Positions 45,855 to 56,629 of a DNA stretch of 64,000 nt are shown here, piece by piece. The notes beneath the pieces were generated by a model that was not told the DNA's origin, searched no databases, and saw nothing but the letters and a program-made list of their open reading frames with translations. The stretch spans positions 62,001 through 126,000 of the forward strand of contig NZ_BPMA01000002.1 of assembly GCF_026005215.1 (NCBI RefSeq). The letters run 5' to 3'. This DNA comes from Capnocytophaga catalasegens (GTDB lineage Bacteria; Bacteroidota; Bacteroidia; Flavobacteriales; Flavobacteriaceae). Both the position numbers and the translations under genes were made by a program. Each line of letters starts with the position of its first letter. Position 1 is the stretch's first letter.

Positions 45855-48617
45855 TTACAAATAGCGAGCGGTATAACTTATGGTATTTTGAGCCACTTGT
45901 GTAGGAGTTCCTTCGGCTACGATAGTTCCTCCGTCTTTTCCTCCATCAAGTCCTAAATCTATAATATAATCGGCACAGCGAATAAGCTCCATATTGTGTT
46001 CAATTACAATAATGGAGTGTCCGCGTTCAATGAGCGCATTAAACGACTTGAGTAACTTGCTAATATCATGAAAGTGCAAGCCTGTGGTGGGTTCATCAAA
46101 GATAAACAAGGTATGATTCTCGGAGAAGGACTTAACCAAGAATGAAGCCAGTTTTATTCGTTGAGCCTCGCCTCCTGATAGTGTTGAAGATGATTGCCCA
46201 AGTGTTACATATCCTAATCCGACTTGTTGTAATGGTATCAATTTTTGTGCTATTTTTGTTTGTTTATGCTCTGTGAAAAAGGCTACGGCGTCGTCAATGG
46301 TTGTATTCAAGATATCATCAATAGATTTGTTGTGAAACTTAACATCGAGTACCTCTTTTTTGAATCGTTTTCCGCCACATGCTTCGCAGGGCAAATGTAC
46401 ATCAGCCATAAATTGCATCTCGATAGTTACTTCTCCTTCGCCTTTGCACACTTCGCATCTTCCTCCATCGACATTGAACGAAAAATGTTTTGATGAAAAG
46501 TTATTCAACTGGGCTAACTTCTGCGATGCGAACAAATTGCGTATATCATCGTAGGCTTTTATATAAGTTACAGGGTTAGAACGCGAAGACTTACCGATGG
46601 GGTTTTGATCAACAAATTCTACCTGTTTGATATGATTGTATTTTCCGCTAATTGATGTAAATTGTCCTGCCTTCTCCCCTGCTATTCCCAATTGTTTCAA
46701 CAGAGCTGGGTACAAAATATTTTTAACCAAAGTACTTTTTCCGCTACCAGAAACACCCGTTACTACTGTGAGTCTATCTAACGGAAAAACAACATCAATA
46801 TTCTTCAAATTATGTTCTCTTGCACCTGTTATTTGAATAAAATGGGGTGAGGTACGCACTTTATTAGGCGGTTCGATACGCAATTTGCCACTGAGATACT
46901 TTCCGGTAAGCGAATCGGCGTGTAGGAGCTGCTCATATGTACCTTGTGCAACGACTTCTCCGCCTAGAGTACCTGCTTGGGGCCCAATATCAATGATGTA
47001 ATCAGCGGCTTTCATAATCTCGGCATCGTGTTCTACAACAATTACCGTATTGCCTAAGTCGCGTAACGATTTGAGTACCTGAATGAGCTTCTCCGTATCT
47101 TTGGGGTGCAATCCGATACTAGGCTCGTCTAAAATATACATAGAACCAACCAGACTACTCCCAAGAGAGGTCGCTAAGTTAATTCGTTGACTTTCTCCTC
47201 CTGAAAGCGTATTTGATTTTCGGTTAAGGGTTAAATATCCTAGTCCGACATCTATCAAAAATTGTAATCGAGTACGTATTTCTTTCAAAAGACGCTTTGA
47301 AACCTGCTCTTGATAGGTTGTCAGAGAAAGTTTTTCGAAAAAAGCATATAACTGATTCACAGGCATTTCTACTAAATCGGTTATTGATTTATCGGCAATA
47401 CGAACATAGGTTGCTTCTTTGCGTAATCGCTTACCATCACAGGTAGTACAGCGTGTTTTTCCTCGATAGCGAGCCAATAATACACGGTTTTGTATCTTAT
47501 AATTCTTCTCTTCCAATTCTTTGAAGAAATCGGTCAGCCCAACAAAGTATTTATTACCTGTCCAGATGAGTTTTCGTTGCTCTTCGGTTAGTTCAAACCA
47601 AGGTTTATGTATGGGAAAGTCAAATTTGTACGCATTATTGATTAGTTGGTCTCTGAACCAGCTCATAGTCTCGCCACGCCACGGATAGATAGCATTGTCA
47701 TAGACCGAAAGTGCTGTGTTGGGAATGATAAGGCTCGGGTCTAAGCCAATTGTATCTCCATATCCATCGCAAGTAGGGCAAGCACCATACGGATTATTAA
47801 AACTGAACAAATGGACATTGGGTTCAAGAAAAGTAAGTCCGTCCAATTCAAATTTGTTAGAAAACTCGGTACGTTCTCCGCTGTCAAGTGCTATAATCAG
47901 ACAAGAACCTTTTCCTTCGAAGAAAGCCGTAGCTACCGAGTCGGCAAGTCGATGTGCAAAATCTTCATCAGTAGCAACCACAATGCGTTCTACCACGAGC
48001 ATAAAGTCCGTTGTTACTTGCTCGAAATCCAATTCGTCTAAACGCAAGACCTCTTCTTGATAAAAGATACGAACATAGCCTTGTTCTTGCAAGAGACGAA
48101 GCGTATCGGCATAAGTACGCTCGGGAGCAAGGCTAATAGGCGCTAAAAGAAGTAATTTGCTTGCCACAGGAAAAGTCTTGACAAAATCGACCACGTCAGA
48201 AACGTTGTGTTTTTTGACCTTTTTACCTGAAATAGGCGAGAACGTTTGCCCGATACGAGCAAATAATAGTTTCAGATAATCGTATATTTCGGTAGAAGTA
48301 CCCACCGTTGAGCGTGGATTAGAGGTGCTGACCTTCTGTTCGATGGCAATAGCAGGAGCGATGTTCTCGATAAAATCAACTTGGGGTTTATCTAATCTTC
48401 CCAAGAATTGTCGTGCGTAAGACGATAAGCTCTCCACATAGCGACGCTGACCTTCGGCATACAACGTATCAAAAGCAAGGCTAGACTTGCCCGAACCTGA
48501 AAGTCCCGTAATGACTACCAATTGGTTACGCGGAATACACACGTCTATATTCTTCAAATTATGAAGTTTTGCTCCTTTTACAATAATGTTATCAGTTGTA
48601 TCAATCTTTGTTTTCAT
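45855..48617 (-). CDS. uvrA: UvrABC excision nuclease subunit A
   Basis: 920 residues, DNA damage recognition ATPase of nucleotide excision repair. Two ABC modules ([12 protein letters not shown] near 40, [10 protein letters not shown] near 620), two LSGGE signatures, and zinc-binding sites [16 protein letters not shown] and the C-terminal CEVCKGEGE...CEACGGKR. N-terminal [17 protein letters not shown] is diagnostic. The -7 element TACTTTTG at 48635-48642 is 18 bases before the ATG. Single gene; uvrB is not in the window. Confidence 0.96.
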   Translation of the reverse strand: MKTKIDTTDNIIVKGAKLHNLKNIDVCIPRNQLVVITGLSGSGKSSLAFDTLYAEGQRRYVESLSSYARQFLGRLDKPQVDFIENIAPAIAIEQKVSTSNPRSTVGTSTEIYDYLKLLFARIGQTFSPISGKKVKKHNVSDVVDFVKTFPVASKLLLLAPISLAPERTYADTLRLLQEQGYVRIFYQEEVLRLDELDFEQVTTDFMLVVERIVVATDEDFAHRLADSVATAFFEGKGSCLIIALDSGERTEFSNKFELDGLTFLEPNVHLFSFNNPYGACPTCDGYGDTIGLDPSLIIPNTALSVYDNAIYPWRGETMSWFRDQLINNAYKFDFPIHKPWFELTEEQRKLIWTGNKYFVGLTDFFKELEEKNYKIQNRVLLARYRGKTRCTTCDGKRLRKEATYVRIADKSITDLVEMPVNQLYAFFEKLSLTTYQEQVSKRLLKEIRTRLQFLIDVGLGYLTLNRKSNTLSGGESQRINLATSLGSSLVGSMYILDEPSIGLHPKDTEKLIQVLKSLRDLGNTVIVVEHDAEIMKAADYIIDIGPQAGTLGGEVVAQGTYEQLLHADSLTGKYLSGKLRIEPPNKVRTSPHFIQITGAREHNLKNIDVVFPLDRLTVVTGVSGSGKSTLVKNILYPALLKQLGIAGEKAGQFTSISGKYNHIKQVEFVDQNPIGKSSRSNPVTYIKAYDDIRNLFASQKLAQLNNFSSKHFSFNVDGGRCEVCKGEGEVTIEMQFMADVHLPCEACGGKRFKKEVLDVKFHNKSIDDILNTTIDDAVAFFTEHKQTKIAQKLIPLQQVGLGYVTLGQSSSTLSGGEAQRIKLASFLVKSFSENHTLFIFDEPTTGLHFHDISKLLKSFNALIERGHSIIVIEHNMELIRCADYIIDLGLDGGKDGGTIVAEGTPTQVAQNTISYTARYL

Positions 48618-48684
48618 CAGAAATAAATAAAGGGCAAAAGTACAAATTTTAATTAGAAAATTACTACTTGCAAATGCTTATTTT

Positions 48685-48720
48685 CATAAAAAAAGCGAAT
48701 GAAATTCTTCACTCGCTTTG
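48685..48720 (-). terminator. Terminator after the DUF6261 gene
   Basis: Minus strand: AAGCGAGTGAA / TTCATTCGCTT stem with a 4-base loop followed by a T run. Confidence 0.85.
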
Positions 48721-48740
48721 TTGTTTTATGCCTTGGTATA

Positions 48741-49484
48741 TCAAGCTCCGGTTTGTTCTTGTAACTTAGAGGTTGAGGTGGTTGATTTGCTTGCTAACAA
48801 GGTATCGTCAATGAGTTTGTTCAAGTGAGTAACGAAAGTTTCTGACTCAGACGAAGGAGCAACCACGTTTTGCGATTGCGCTCGTAGGGCAATACCATCA
48901 AACTGCTCGTCGGTTTGTTTGCGGATATCTTTGGCATTGCTTACCGAGGTCGTTGCTTGTCCTTGCATTCTATCGCCCATTTGGGTTTCAAAGTCGGTAT
49001 TGACCTGCGAGAGCAAACTTACACTATCGGACAAACCAAGTGTGGCAAGGTGTGCCACATTGTCAGCTTTGGCAAAATCAGCAAGTAATGCCTTGATAGC
49101 CAAAGACTCTTCTCGATACGGAAGCTGTGCGATTCCTTTATAATTCTTGGTGGCTTGATAGAGTGCCGTAGCAGCTACTTTGCGCTGTGCGTTGTGCGAC
49201 TTACGCTCTACACGAATCACGTCCAACAAATAACCTACCAACTCATCGCGCTGTTTGTCGAGCTTTACTAACACTTGAGTCTGCGAATTGGTTCGGTTTT
49301 CGTATGCCAATTGTGTAAGTTGCTGAATATTTTGCTTCAAGGCATCGAACAATTCGCTTTCGATGAATAATTTCTCGGGAGTAGCTTTGGCAATGAGCTT
49401 CTCAACCTCACTCAAAAATTGCGTATATTGGGCGTTATTAAGCCTACGCAAACTTATTGTTTTTATTTTTGCATATTTTTTCAT
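48741..49484 (-). CDS. DUF6261 family protein
   Basis: 247 residues, all alpha, no signal peptide, Gln/Ala/Thr-rich. It matches DUF6261, a Bacteroidota family of unknown function with an N-terminal IKTISLRRLNNAQYTQFL helix and a conserved long-helix body. Its codon use is richer in G+C than flanking genes, suggesting acquisition or high expression. It stands alone between uvrA and the repeat array, and the array lies upstream of its start. Confidence 0.8.
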   Translation of the reverse strand: MKKYAKIKTISLRRLNNAQYTQFLSEVEKLIAKATPEKLFIESELFDALKQNIQQLTQLAYENRTNSQTQVLVKLDKQRDELVGYLLDVIRVERKSHNAQRKVAATALYQATKNYKGIAQLPYREESLAIKALLADFAKADNVAHLATLGLSDSVSLLSQVNTDFETQMGDRMQGQATTSVSNAKDIRKQTDEQFDGIALRAQSQNVVAPSSESETFVTHLNKLIDDTLLASKSTTSTSKLQEQTGA

Positions 49485-49698
49485 ACGTATTTATTTTATT
49501 ATGATAAATTGTTATTTGAATAAACAAAAATCATACCAAAAACATAGTATTGATACCTTATTTCTGTCTTTTTAACAAAAGTTTATATCAAACCTTTATT
49601 CCCTTGGCTATTTTTCTTTAAGTTTTCGATTGAAAATCTATCTTTTTGAAATACAAATACTATAAAAACAATTCAAAAAGAATTAGTTTAACTTTTAA

Positions 49699-50018
49699 AC
49701 ACCCAAGATACAGCTGTGAATTTCATAAACTGAGTACAAAAAACCCAAGATACAGCTGTGGATTTCATAAACTGAGTACAAAAAACCCAAGATACAGCTG
49801 TGGATTTTATAAACTAAGTATAAAACAACCAAGATACAGCTGTGGATTTTATAAACTAAGTATAAAACAACCAAGATACAGCTGTGGATTTCATAAACTG
49901 AGTATAAAACACCCAAGATACAGCTGTGGATTTCATAAACTGAGTATAAAATACCCAAGATACAGCTGTGGATTTCATAAACTGAGTACAAAACACCCAA
50001 GATACAGCTGTGGATTTT
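49699..50018. repeat. 42-bp tandem repeat array (7.5 copies)
   Basis: Seven full units and a partial eighth, each 42 bases, with the core CAAGATACAGCTGTGGATTT containing the palindrome CAGCTG, then CATAAACTGAGTA and an A-run. Units differ at four or five positions (C/T in ATTTCATAAA, CTGAGTAC versus CTAAGTAT, the 3-base junction). Units 3-5 share variants, so the array evolved by duplication. Because 42 is a multiple of three, frames on both strands stay open throughout; differences are not biased to silent positions, so coding is not supported. It fills the gene-free stretch 49485-50256. Confidence 0.95.
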
Positions 50019-50188
50019 TTCTATTTATCAAAAAATAAATAAAAACGCATTGAATTTTTCAATCTACTAAGGAACTACAACCCCAAAACAATCAAGGCTG
50101 ATTTGTTAGTATTTTCATAAATTATTTCCTGCATTTATATTTGGTATTTATCAATGAAAAAAGTTTAAAAAAAAAGACACTTTTGTAT

Positions 50189-50220
50189 ATTGCATATATC
50201 AAATAAATATCCTATCTTGC
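50189..50220 (+). promoter_or_regulatory. Probable promoter of the START-like gene
   Basis: ATTG at 50189-50192, 20 bases, TATCTTGC (one mismatch) at 50213-50220. Confidence 0.5.
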
Positions 50221-50256
50221 GCCCTGCAAACGAAACCTTTTTTGAAAAAACATTTT

Positions 50257-50643
50257 ATGCAAAATTATACAAAATACGAGTTAGAATACCCGTTTCACGC
50301 CTCACCTCAGTTGCTGTACCAGTACATTTCAACTCCATCGGGGCTGTCTGAATGGTTTGCCGACAATGTGAATTCGCGTGGTGAGTTATATACATTTATT
50401 TGGGAAGACACCCAAGAGCAAGCACATCTTATTCGCAAAAGAGTAGACGAATTGGTCAAATTCCGATGGTTACACCACACCGACGAATGCTTCTTTGAAA
50501 TGCGAATTATGGTTGATGAACTTACTCAAGATGTTTCGCTACTAATTACCGATTTTATCCGAAATGGCGAAAACTTAGAAGAGGCAAAACTCTTTTGGAA
50601 CAATCAAATAACCGATTTGAAACACGTGTTAGGAAGTTATTAA
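50257..50643 (+). CDS. START-like domain (SRPBCC) protein
   Basis: 128 residues from MQNYTKYELEYPF. It fits the Flavobacteriia START-like family within the SRPBCC hydrophobic-ligand fold: YISTPSGLSEWFAD at 26-39, then a strand-rich middle. No enzymatic residues identified; the ligand is unknown. An in-frame TTG at 50242 exists but the ATG agrees with family starts. 12 bases before the aminotransferase, so one transcript. Confidence 0.85.
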   Translation: MQNYTKYELEYPFHASPQLLYQYISTPSGLSEWFADNVNSRGELYTFIWEDTQEQAHLIRKRVDELVKFRWLHHTDECFFEMRIMVDELTQDVSLLITDFIRNGENLEEAKLFWNNQITDLKHVLGSY

Positions 50644-50655
50644 ATAGGCAAACTT

Positions 50656-51501
50656 ATGACCCTTATAAGCGGTACAAAATCAATATCCTCTGCCAGCATT
50701 TCTCCCGAAAATAGAGGTATCTTGTTTGGCGATGGCGTTTTCGATGTACTTAAATACGCCAGCGGAAAATTATACTTCTGGGAAGCACATTACCTACGAC
50801 TGATGGCAACTATGCGCATCGCACGTATGGAGATACCCGATACCTTCACAATGGAATTCCTCGAAAGTGAAATTCTCTCCCAAATTGAACAAAACCAACT
50901 TGCCAATCAAGCCGTTAGTGTACGCCTGACCATTGTCCGCAAACAAGGTGGCGACTATACTCCACAAACCAATACCATTGAGTATTACATAAGCGTTGCT
51001 CCACTACAATCGCCTTTTTACCAAAATCAACCCATCGAATATCGTATAGAACTCTACAAAGATTTCTACCTGCAACCCGATTTGCTTTCCAATCTGAAAA
51101 CAACCAACCGCCTGCTGAATGTTATGGGGAGTGTTTTCGCTCAAGAAAATGATTATCAGAACTGCATACTGCTCAATTACACACATAAAAACGTAGTAGG
51201 ATTTCTCAGCGGAAACCTATTCTGGGTTAGTGGCACACATATAAAAACCCCACCGCTAAGCGATGGGTGTATCAACGGAATTACACGCAAAAAACTTATT
51301 GAAACCATTACGAAAACAAATGATTTTACCATTGAAGAAACCAGTATCTCGCCTTTTGACCTACAAAAAGCCGATGAACTTTTCGTAACCAATAGTATTA
51401 TAGGTATCCAGTCTGTAAGTCATTACCGAAAAAAAGAATATACCAACCAAGTGGCTAACAATCTGATAGGAAAACTCAATACCTTAGCTCGTTTGGGCTA
51501 A
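50656..51501 (+). CDS. Class IV PLP aminotransferase
   Basis: 281 residues of the IlvE/DAT/ADC-lyase fold: RGILFGDGVFDVLKY (20-34), the FWEAHYLRL segment, a TTNRLLNVM site where the PLP Lys (in LKTTNR) is expected, and a C-terminal GxxTRKK-type phosphate region (GCINGITRKKLIE). It could be 4-amino-4-deoxychorismate lyase (PabC) in folate synthesis or a branched-chain/D-amino-acid transaminase; sequence alone does not decide. The START-like gene upstream is a constant neighbour in Flavobacteriia. Confidence 0.82.
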   Translation: MTLISGTKSISSASISPENRGILFGDGVFDVLKYASGKLYFWEAHYLRLMATMRIARMEIPDTFTMEFLESEILSQIEQNQLANQAVSVRLTIVRKQGGDYTPQTNTIEYYISVAPLQSPFYQNQPIEYRIELYKDFYLQPDLLSNLKTTNRLLNVMGSVFAQENDYQNCILLNYTHKNVVGFLSGNLFWVSGTHIKTPPLSDGCINGITRKKLIETITKTNDFTIEETSISPFDLQKADELFVTNSIIGIQSVSHYRKKEYTNQVANNLIGKLNTLARLG

Positions 51502-51542
51502 AAACGAAGTTTTTTGCAAAAAAATTGCTTGGCAAATTCATT

Positions 51543-51977
51543 TTATGAAAGGTTCATTGAAAAAAGTGTACTCCCCTTCTGGGCAAAACCTAATCGCTTA
51601 TACAACCGATGTGCCGCTTCACGTTTAGGATTTGAAAACAACAAGATAGTTTGTACCCCTAGTTGCTTAGCACGCATAATCAAAGTCTGTGTCAGTTGCT
51701 CCCCTATGCCTTGTTGGCGAAACTCATAGCTTACAACCACATCTTCAATCCATGCTTTACGTCCCGAAATAACCTCATATACCACCATTGTAGCCATTGC
51801 AATAGGGCGTTCGTCTTGCCAGCAAACAACTATATATGGCGGATTTTCTTTACGCAACAAGTCCGAAATGCATATCGGGGGAATGTCCGTCAGTTGTGCA
51901 AATAGCTCCGCTATATAGGCTTCTGTTTTCGGAGAAATTTCTTCTTGTGAAAGAAATTCGATACGATATTTTTTCAT
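51543..51977 (-). CDS. GNAT family N-acetyltransferase
   Basis: 144 residues. Motif A of the acetyl-CoA fold, EFRQQGIGEQL (about 88-98), and the C-terminal NPKREAAHRLYKRLGF motif B are clear. Transfers acetyl to an unknown amine. It overlaps ribE by 4 bases (ATGA), so the two are translationally coupled; a link to flavin synthesis is not implied by sequence. Confidence 0.88.
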   Translation of the reverse strand: MKKYRIEFLSQEEISPKTEAYIAELFAQLTDIPPICISDLLRKENPPYIVVCWQDERPIAMATMVVYEVISGRKAWIEDVVVSYEFRQQGIGEQLTQTLIMRAKQLGVQTILLFSNPKREAAHRLYKRLGFAQKGSTLFSMNLS

Positions 51978-52588
51978 TGTAAAAAGGTTTTTGGAGTTAT
52001 TATTCCCATTTGTGAAGCTCGAAGAATATACTTACCCACTACATCGAATTCTAAATTGACCAAATCGCCCTTAGCAATCCATCGTAAATTGGTATGTTGC
52101 ATCGTATAAGGAATAATAGCTACACTAAACATCCCTTTTTGCGAATTAACCACCGTAAGACTTACACCATTGACCGTAATAGAACCTTTTTCTATGGTCA
52201 GATTTCCTTTGTCAGTATCATACGAAAATGTAAATACCGTGCTACCTTTTTGGTCTTGAACTTGCTGACATACACCTACTTGGTCTATATGTCCTTGCAC
52301 AATATGCCCGTCAAGGCGGTCGCCCAATCGCATTCCGCGTTCTAAGTTAAGTTGTGTTCCTACTTGCCAAGTGTGTAAGTGGGTCTTTTGTAAGGTTTCG
52401 CTAATGGCAGTTACTTTATAAACTTTGCCTTGTATCTCAACAATAGTAAGACATACACCATTGTGAGCAACACTCTGGTCAATTTTCAACTCACTGGCAA
52501 ATTCACTTTCGATAAAATAATGCGTATTGGTTTGTTCTTGTTCTATTTTGACTACTTTTCCTAAGGTTTCTACTATTCCTGTAAACAT
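51974..52588 (-). CDS. ribE: Riboflavin synthase alpha subunit
   Basis: 204 residues from MFTGIVETLG, the canonical first residues. Two lumazine-binding repeats (1-95 and 96-195) each start with a FTG/GHIVQGHIDQVG-type segment. Converts two 6,7-dimethyl-8-ribityllumazine to riboflavin. A -7 element TATATTTG (52624-52631) drives it. MKMF start two codons earlier is possible but not typical. Divergent from pdxA. Confidence 0.94.
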   Translation of the reverse strand: MFTGIVETLGKVVKIEQEQTNTHYFIESEFASELKIDQSVAHNGVCLTIVEIQGKVYKVTAISETLQKTHLHTWQVGTQLNLERGMRLGDRLDGHIVQGHIDQVGVCQQVQDQKGSTVFTFSYDTDKGNLTIEKGSITVNGVSLTVVNSQKGMFSVAIIPYTMQHTNLRWIAKGDLVNLEFDVVGKYILRASQMGIITPKTFLQ

Positions 52589-52641
52589 TTTCAATTTTTT
52601 TATTTATCTTTGCGTTTAAATTGCAAATATAACAAGAAAAA

Positions 52642-53691
52642 ATGAAACGTAAAATAAATATACGAATAGGTATTTCCGTCGGTGATATTAACGGAATAGG
52701 TCCCGAGGTGGTTCTTAAAGCATTATCCGATACACGCATACTTGAACTCTGCACTCCGGTGATTTTCGCCTCTAACAAATTGATTTCTTTCATGAAAAAA
52801 CAACTCAATTTGGAATTCAATTTCAACGGAATAACTACACTAAGTAACATTATTGATGGAAAAATGAACGTAATGAACTGCTGGCACGATATGCCACAGA
52901 TTGAATTCGGACAAGAAACTCCACAGGCAGGAAAATGCGCATTCGAATCGCTCGAACATGCGGTCAATGCACTCAAACAAGAGGCTGTCAATGCCATAGT
53001 TACAGCTCCTATCAACAAGAAAAATATTCAATCTGAGGTGTTTCACTTTCCTGGTCATACAGACTATTTAGCACAAGAGCTAACGGGGGATAGTCTGATG
53101 TTTTTGATTAGTGACGAACTGCGTGTAGGACTTCTGACCGACCACATTCCTATCAAAGATGTGGCATCGCACATTACCCAAGAGCTTATTTTCAAAAAAG
53201 CAACCCTCATCAATGACTCATTGATAAAAGACTTTCATGTTACTCGTCCGAAAATAGCTGTATTGGGGCTTAATCCACATTGTGGAGACCAAGGCGTTAT
53301 CGGGCAGGAAGATGATTTGATTATTCGCCCAGCTATTGAAAAACTCTATCAAGAAGGAATGCTCATATTTGGACCTTACAGCGCCGATAGTTTCTTTGTT
53401 TCTCAGTATCAAGATTTTGATGCTATCATTGCTCCATATCACGACCAAGGACTTATACCTTTCAAAACATTGTCTTTTGGTAAAGGTGTTAATTTTACTG
53501 CCGGACTTGATAAAATTCGCACTTCTCCAGACCACGGAACAGCTTACAGTATCGCTGGAAAAGGAATTGCTGACGAAAACTCCTTCCGCGAGGCTATTTA
53601 CAAAGCAATCGATATCTATAACAACCGCGAAGAATACAAAGAACTTACCTCTAACACTTTGGTTTCAAATAATCTGCCTGCTGAGAAGTAA
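52642..53691 (+). CDS. pdxA: 4-hydroxythreonine-4-phosphate dehydrogenase
   Basis: 349 residues. N-terminal GISVGDINGIGPE and the metal-binding FPGHTDYLA and PYHDQGLIPFK are diagnostic of PdxA, which oxidises 4-phospho-hydroxy-threonine in vitamin B6 synthesis. The TPQAGKC segment is the usual TxxAGxxS phosphate-binding region. -7 element TATCTTTG at 52605-52612. Confidence 0.96.
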   Translation: MKRKINIRIGISVGDINGIGPEVVLKALSDTRILELCTPVIFASNKLISFMKKQLNLEFNFNGITTLSNIIDGKMNVMNCWHDMPQIEFGQETPQAGKCAFESLEHAVNALKQEAVNAIVTAPINKKNIQSEVFHFPGHTDYLAQELTGDSLMFLISDELRVGLLTDHIPIKDVASHITQELIFKKATLINDSLIKDFHVTRPKIAVLGLNPHCGDQGVIGQEDDLIIRPAIEKLYQEGMLIFGPYSADSFFVSQYQDFDAIIAPYHDQGLIPFKTLSFGKGVNFTAGLDKIRTSPDHGTAYSIAGKGIADENSFREAIYKAIDIYNNREEYKELTSNTLVSNNLPAEK

Positions 53692-53729
53692 ATTTTTCTT
53701 TATTACTACTGATTATTAGAACAGAAAAT

Positions 53730-53764
53730 AAAAACTCCCAGCGTTTTTCATAACTGGGAGTTTT
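53730..53764. terminator. Bidirectional terminator between pdxA and infB
   Basis: AAAACTCCCAG / CTGGGAGTTTT with a 13-base loop. Confidence 0.9.
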
Positions 53765-53774
53765 CTTTATATTA

Positions 53775-56570
53775 CTACAATTTCTTTTTTACAGCAACCT
53801 CTTGATAAGCTTCTATAACATCGCCTTCTTTTATGTCGTTATAGTTCTTAATTTGAAGTCCGCAATCGTATCCTTTGGAAACTTCTTTAACATCATCTTT
53901 GAAACGCTTCAATGATGAAAGTTCTCCAGTATGTACAACAACTCCTTCTCTGATAATACGTATTTTTGACGTTCTGAATATTTTCCCATCGGTAACCATA
54001 CAGCCTGCAATAGTTCCTACTTTTGATATTTTAAATATCTCTCTAATTTCAACTGTACCTGTAACTTCTTCTTTCATTTCTGGAGAAAGCATACCTTCCA
54101 TAGCATCTTTCAAATCGTTTATTGCATCATAAATGATTGAATAGGTTCGTATATCAATTTCTTCTTTGTCAGCCAAAACTCGAGCGTTTGCCATTGGTCG
54201 CACATTAAACCCTACGATGATTGCATCGGAAGCCGAAGCTAACAATACATCTGATTCGGTAATTGCTCCTACTCCTTTGTGAATAATAGAAACCTGTATC
54301 TCTTCGGTAGAAAGTTTTTGGAACGAATCGGTCAATGCCTCTACAGAACCATCTACATCTCCTTTGAGAATTACTTTCAATTCTTTGAAATCTCCCAAAG
54401 CAATACGACGTCCTATTTCGTCCAAGGTAATATGCCGTTGTGTTCGTACCGATTGTTCACGAAGTAATTGAGTTCGCTTCGAAGCAATTTGTTTCGCTTC
54501 ACGTTCATCTTCAAATACGTAAAATTTGTCTCCTGCTTGCGGTGCTCCATCTAATCCTAATATGGAAATTGGCGTTGCTGGACTTGCTTTTTTCACATTT
54601 TTGCCTCGTTCGTCGTGCATCGCTCTAATTTTCCCAGAGTGTGTTCCTGCAAGAACAAAATCACCGATTTTGAGCGTACCTTCTTCAACCAAAACCGTAG
54701 AAACATACCCTCGCCCTTTGTCTAACTTAGCTTCAACAACAGTTCCTAAGGCCCGTTTATCAGGATTTGCTTTCAGGTCTAACATTTCAGCTTCCAAAAG
54801 AACCTTTTCGAGCAATTCTTTTACTCCAATTCCCTGTTTAGCTGAGATATCATGTGACTGGATATTCCCACCCCAGTCCTCTACAAGCAAATTCATTCCG
54901 GCTAAACGTTCCTTTATTTTATCAGGATTAGCCGTTGGCTTATCTATTTTATTGATTGCAAATATGATAGGGACATTCGCTGCTTGTGCGTGACTAATAG
55001 CCTCTTTGGTTTGGGGCATTATATCGTCATCGGCAGCAATTACAATAATAGCAATATCAGTAACTTTGGCTCCTCTGGCACGCATTGCTGTAAATGCTTC
55101 GTGTCCAGGTGTATCGAGAAATGTAATTCGTTGTCCATTGTCAAGTTTTACAGAGTAAGCGCCTATGTGCTGAGTGATACCTCCACTTTCACCGGCAATT
55201 ACATTTTCTTTACGAATGTAATCCAAAAGTGAAGTTTTTCCATGATCAACGTGTCCCATTACAGTTACAATTGGTGCTCTATGCTGTAAATCTTCGGGAG
55301 TATCTTCTTGTATCGGAATAGCTTCTTCAATATCGGCAGTAGAAAATTCTACTTCAAACCCAAATTCATCAGCAACAATAGTAAGCGTCTCTGCATCAAG
55401 CCGTTGATTCATCGTAACCATAATTCCTAAGCTCATACAAGCGCCTATTACTTTGGTTACAGGTACGTCCATCATTGTAGCAAGCTCACTAACAGTTACA
55501 AATTCGGTAACTTTTAGTATTTTGCTTTCTTGTTCTTGTTGTGCAATTTCTTGTTCTGTTTTTTGTCGATGACTATCGCGTTTTTCACGGCGATATTTCG
55601 CTCCTTTTGATTTGTTCGATTTTCCTTGTAAACGTTCAAGAGTTTCACGAACTTGTTTTTGTACTTCTTCTTCGGTAGGTTCTGCTTTTATAAATGGTTT
55701 TGTACCTTTTTTACCTTTTTTACCAGATTTTCCGTCTTCCTTACGTGAAAATTGTGCATTGTTCTTCTGAGAAGTTTCTTTATTAGAGACAATGCGTTTT
55801 CGTTTTCGTTTTTTATCTGATTTTTCGTTTCCTTCAGAATTGTTTTTATCTTTATTTTTCCCTTTATCTTTTTTCTTTTTAGGCTTTTCAAACTGACTCA
55901 AATCAATTTTTTCACCTATTACCTTGGGACCTGTGAGTTTGGTATATTTAGTTTCAATAACCCCTCCATCTACTTCTTCTTCTTTTTTAGATTTTATTTT
56001 TGGTTCAATTACTGAGGAAAATTCCAATTCTTTTTCTTTGGTTGGAATATTTTGTTTTATATTATTAGCCTTTTTCTGCTTTTTTTCTGCTCTTGTTTCT
56101 TTATTATTTTTTTGTTGATTTTTTTCTTTTTTAGCTGGGTATTCAACTGATTTTTCTATAGCAGGTAATGACTCAGTTGATTGGTTTGGATTCTCGTTCT
56201 CAACTGATTTTTCTTTTGTTTCTAAATCAATTTTACCAACTGTTTTAAGTTCTACAACGTTAGTTGCTTTGGCTCGAATGACTTCTTGTTCTTTACGCTT
56301 CTCTTCTTCTTTTCTTTCTTTTTCAAGTTCTTGGCGAATCGCTTCTTTTTCTTTGCGTTGCTCTTCACTAATTTCTTGTGAAGCCACACGACGACTTTTA
56401 TCCGACCCGTATTCTTTTTCAAGTAAAGTAATTACTTCTCCTGAAATTTTAGTATTCGGGTTAGACTCTATCGTATGCCCTTTTGATGCTAGAAATTCAA
56501 TAATCCTTTCAGTGGAAACATTAAACTCTTTCGCTGCTTTGTTTAATCGCATTGTTTTATCCTCAGCCAT
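53775..56570 (-). CDS. infB: Translation initiation factor IF-2
   Basis: 931 residues. N-terminal IF2_N helix-turn domain, a long Lys/Glu-rich linker (about 75-350), then the GTPase with [17 protein letters not shown] and NKID, and the C-terminal domains that place initiator tRNA. Last gene of the rimP-nusA-infB operon, 59 bases after nusA. Confidence 0.97.
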   Translation of the reverse strand: MAEDKTMRLNKAAKEFNVSTERIIEFLASKGHTIESNPNTKISGEVITLLEKEYGSDKSRRVASQEISEEQRKEKEAIRQELEKERKEEEKRKEQEVIRAKATNVVELKTVGKIDLETKEKSVENENPNQSTESLPAIEKSVEYPAKKEKNQQKNNKETRAEKKQKKANNIKQNIPTKEKELEFSSVIEPKIKSKKEEEVDGGVIETKYTKLTGPKVIGEKIDLSQFEKPKKKKDKGKNKDKNNSEGNEKSDKKRKRKRIVSNKETSQKNNAQFSRKEDGKSGKKGKKGTKPFIKAEPTEEEVQKQVRETLERLQGKSNKSKGAKYRREKRDSHRQKTEQEIAQQEQESKILKVTEFVTVSELATMMDVPVTKVIGACMSLGIMVTMNQRLDAETLTIVADEFGFEVEFSTADIEEAIPIQEDTPEDLQHRAPIVTVMGHVDHGKTSLLDYIRKENVIAGESGGITQHIGAYSVKLDNGQRITFLDTPGHEAFTAMRARGAKVTDIAIIVIAADDDIMPQTKEAISHAQAANVPIIFAINKIDKPTANPDKIKERLAGMNLLVEDWGGNIQSHDISAKQGIGVKELLEKVLLEAEMLDLKANPDKRALGTVVEAKLDKGRGYVSTVLVEEGTLKIGDFVLAGTHSGKIRAMHDERGKNVKKASPATPISILGLDGAPQAGDKFYVFEDEREAKQIASKRTQLLREQSVRTQRHITLDEIGRRIALGDFKELKVILKGDVDGSVEALTDSFQKLSTEEIQVSIIHKGVGAITESDVLLASASDAIIVGFNVRPMANARVLADKEEIDIRTYSIIYDAINDLKDAMEGMLSPEMKEEVTGTVEIREIFKISKVGTIAGCMVTDGKIFRTSKIRIIREGVVVHTGELSSLKRFKDDVKEVSKGYDCGLQIKNYNDIKEGDVIEAYQEVAVKKKL

Positions 56571-56629
56571 ATAATTTTATTTTTCGTAATGATTCTAAGT
56601 GTTTTTCTGAAAAAAATCAATTACTTATC

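Noticed and set aside
49646..50038. Open frames on both strands across the 42-bp array, and a CRISPR reading of the array
   Set aside because: Open only because the unit length is a multiple of three; substitutions are not silent-biased. Not CRISPR: no unique spacers between repeats and no cas genes.
52503..53018. 171-codon minus-strand frame opposite pdxA
   Set aside because: Covers the start of both ribE and pdxA in antisense; its coding look is the shadow of pdxA.
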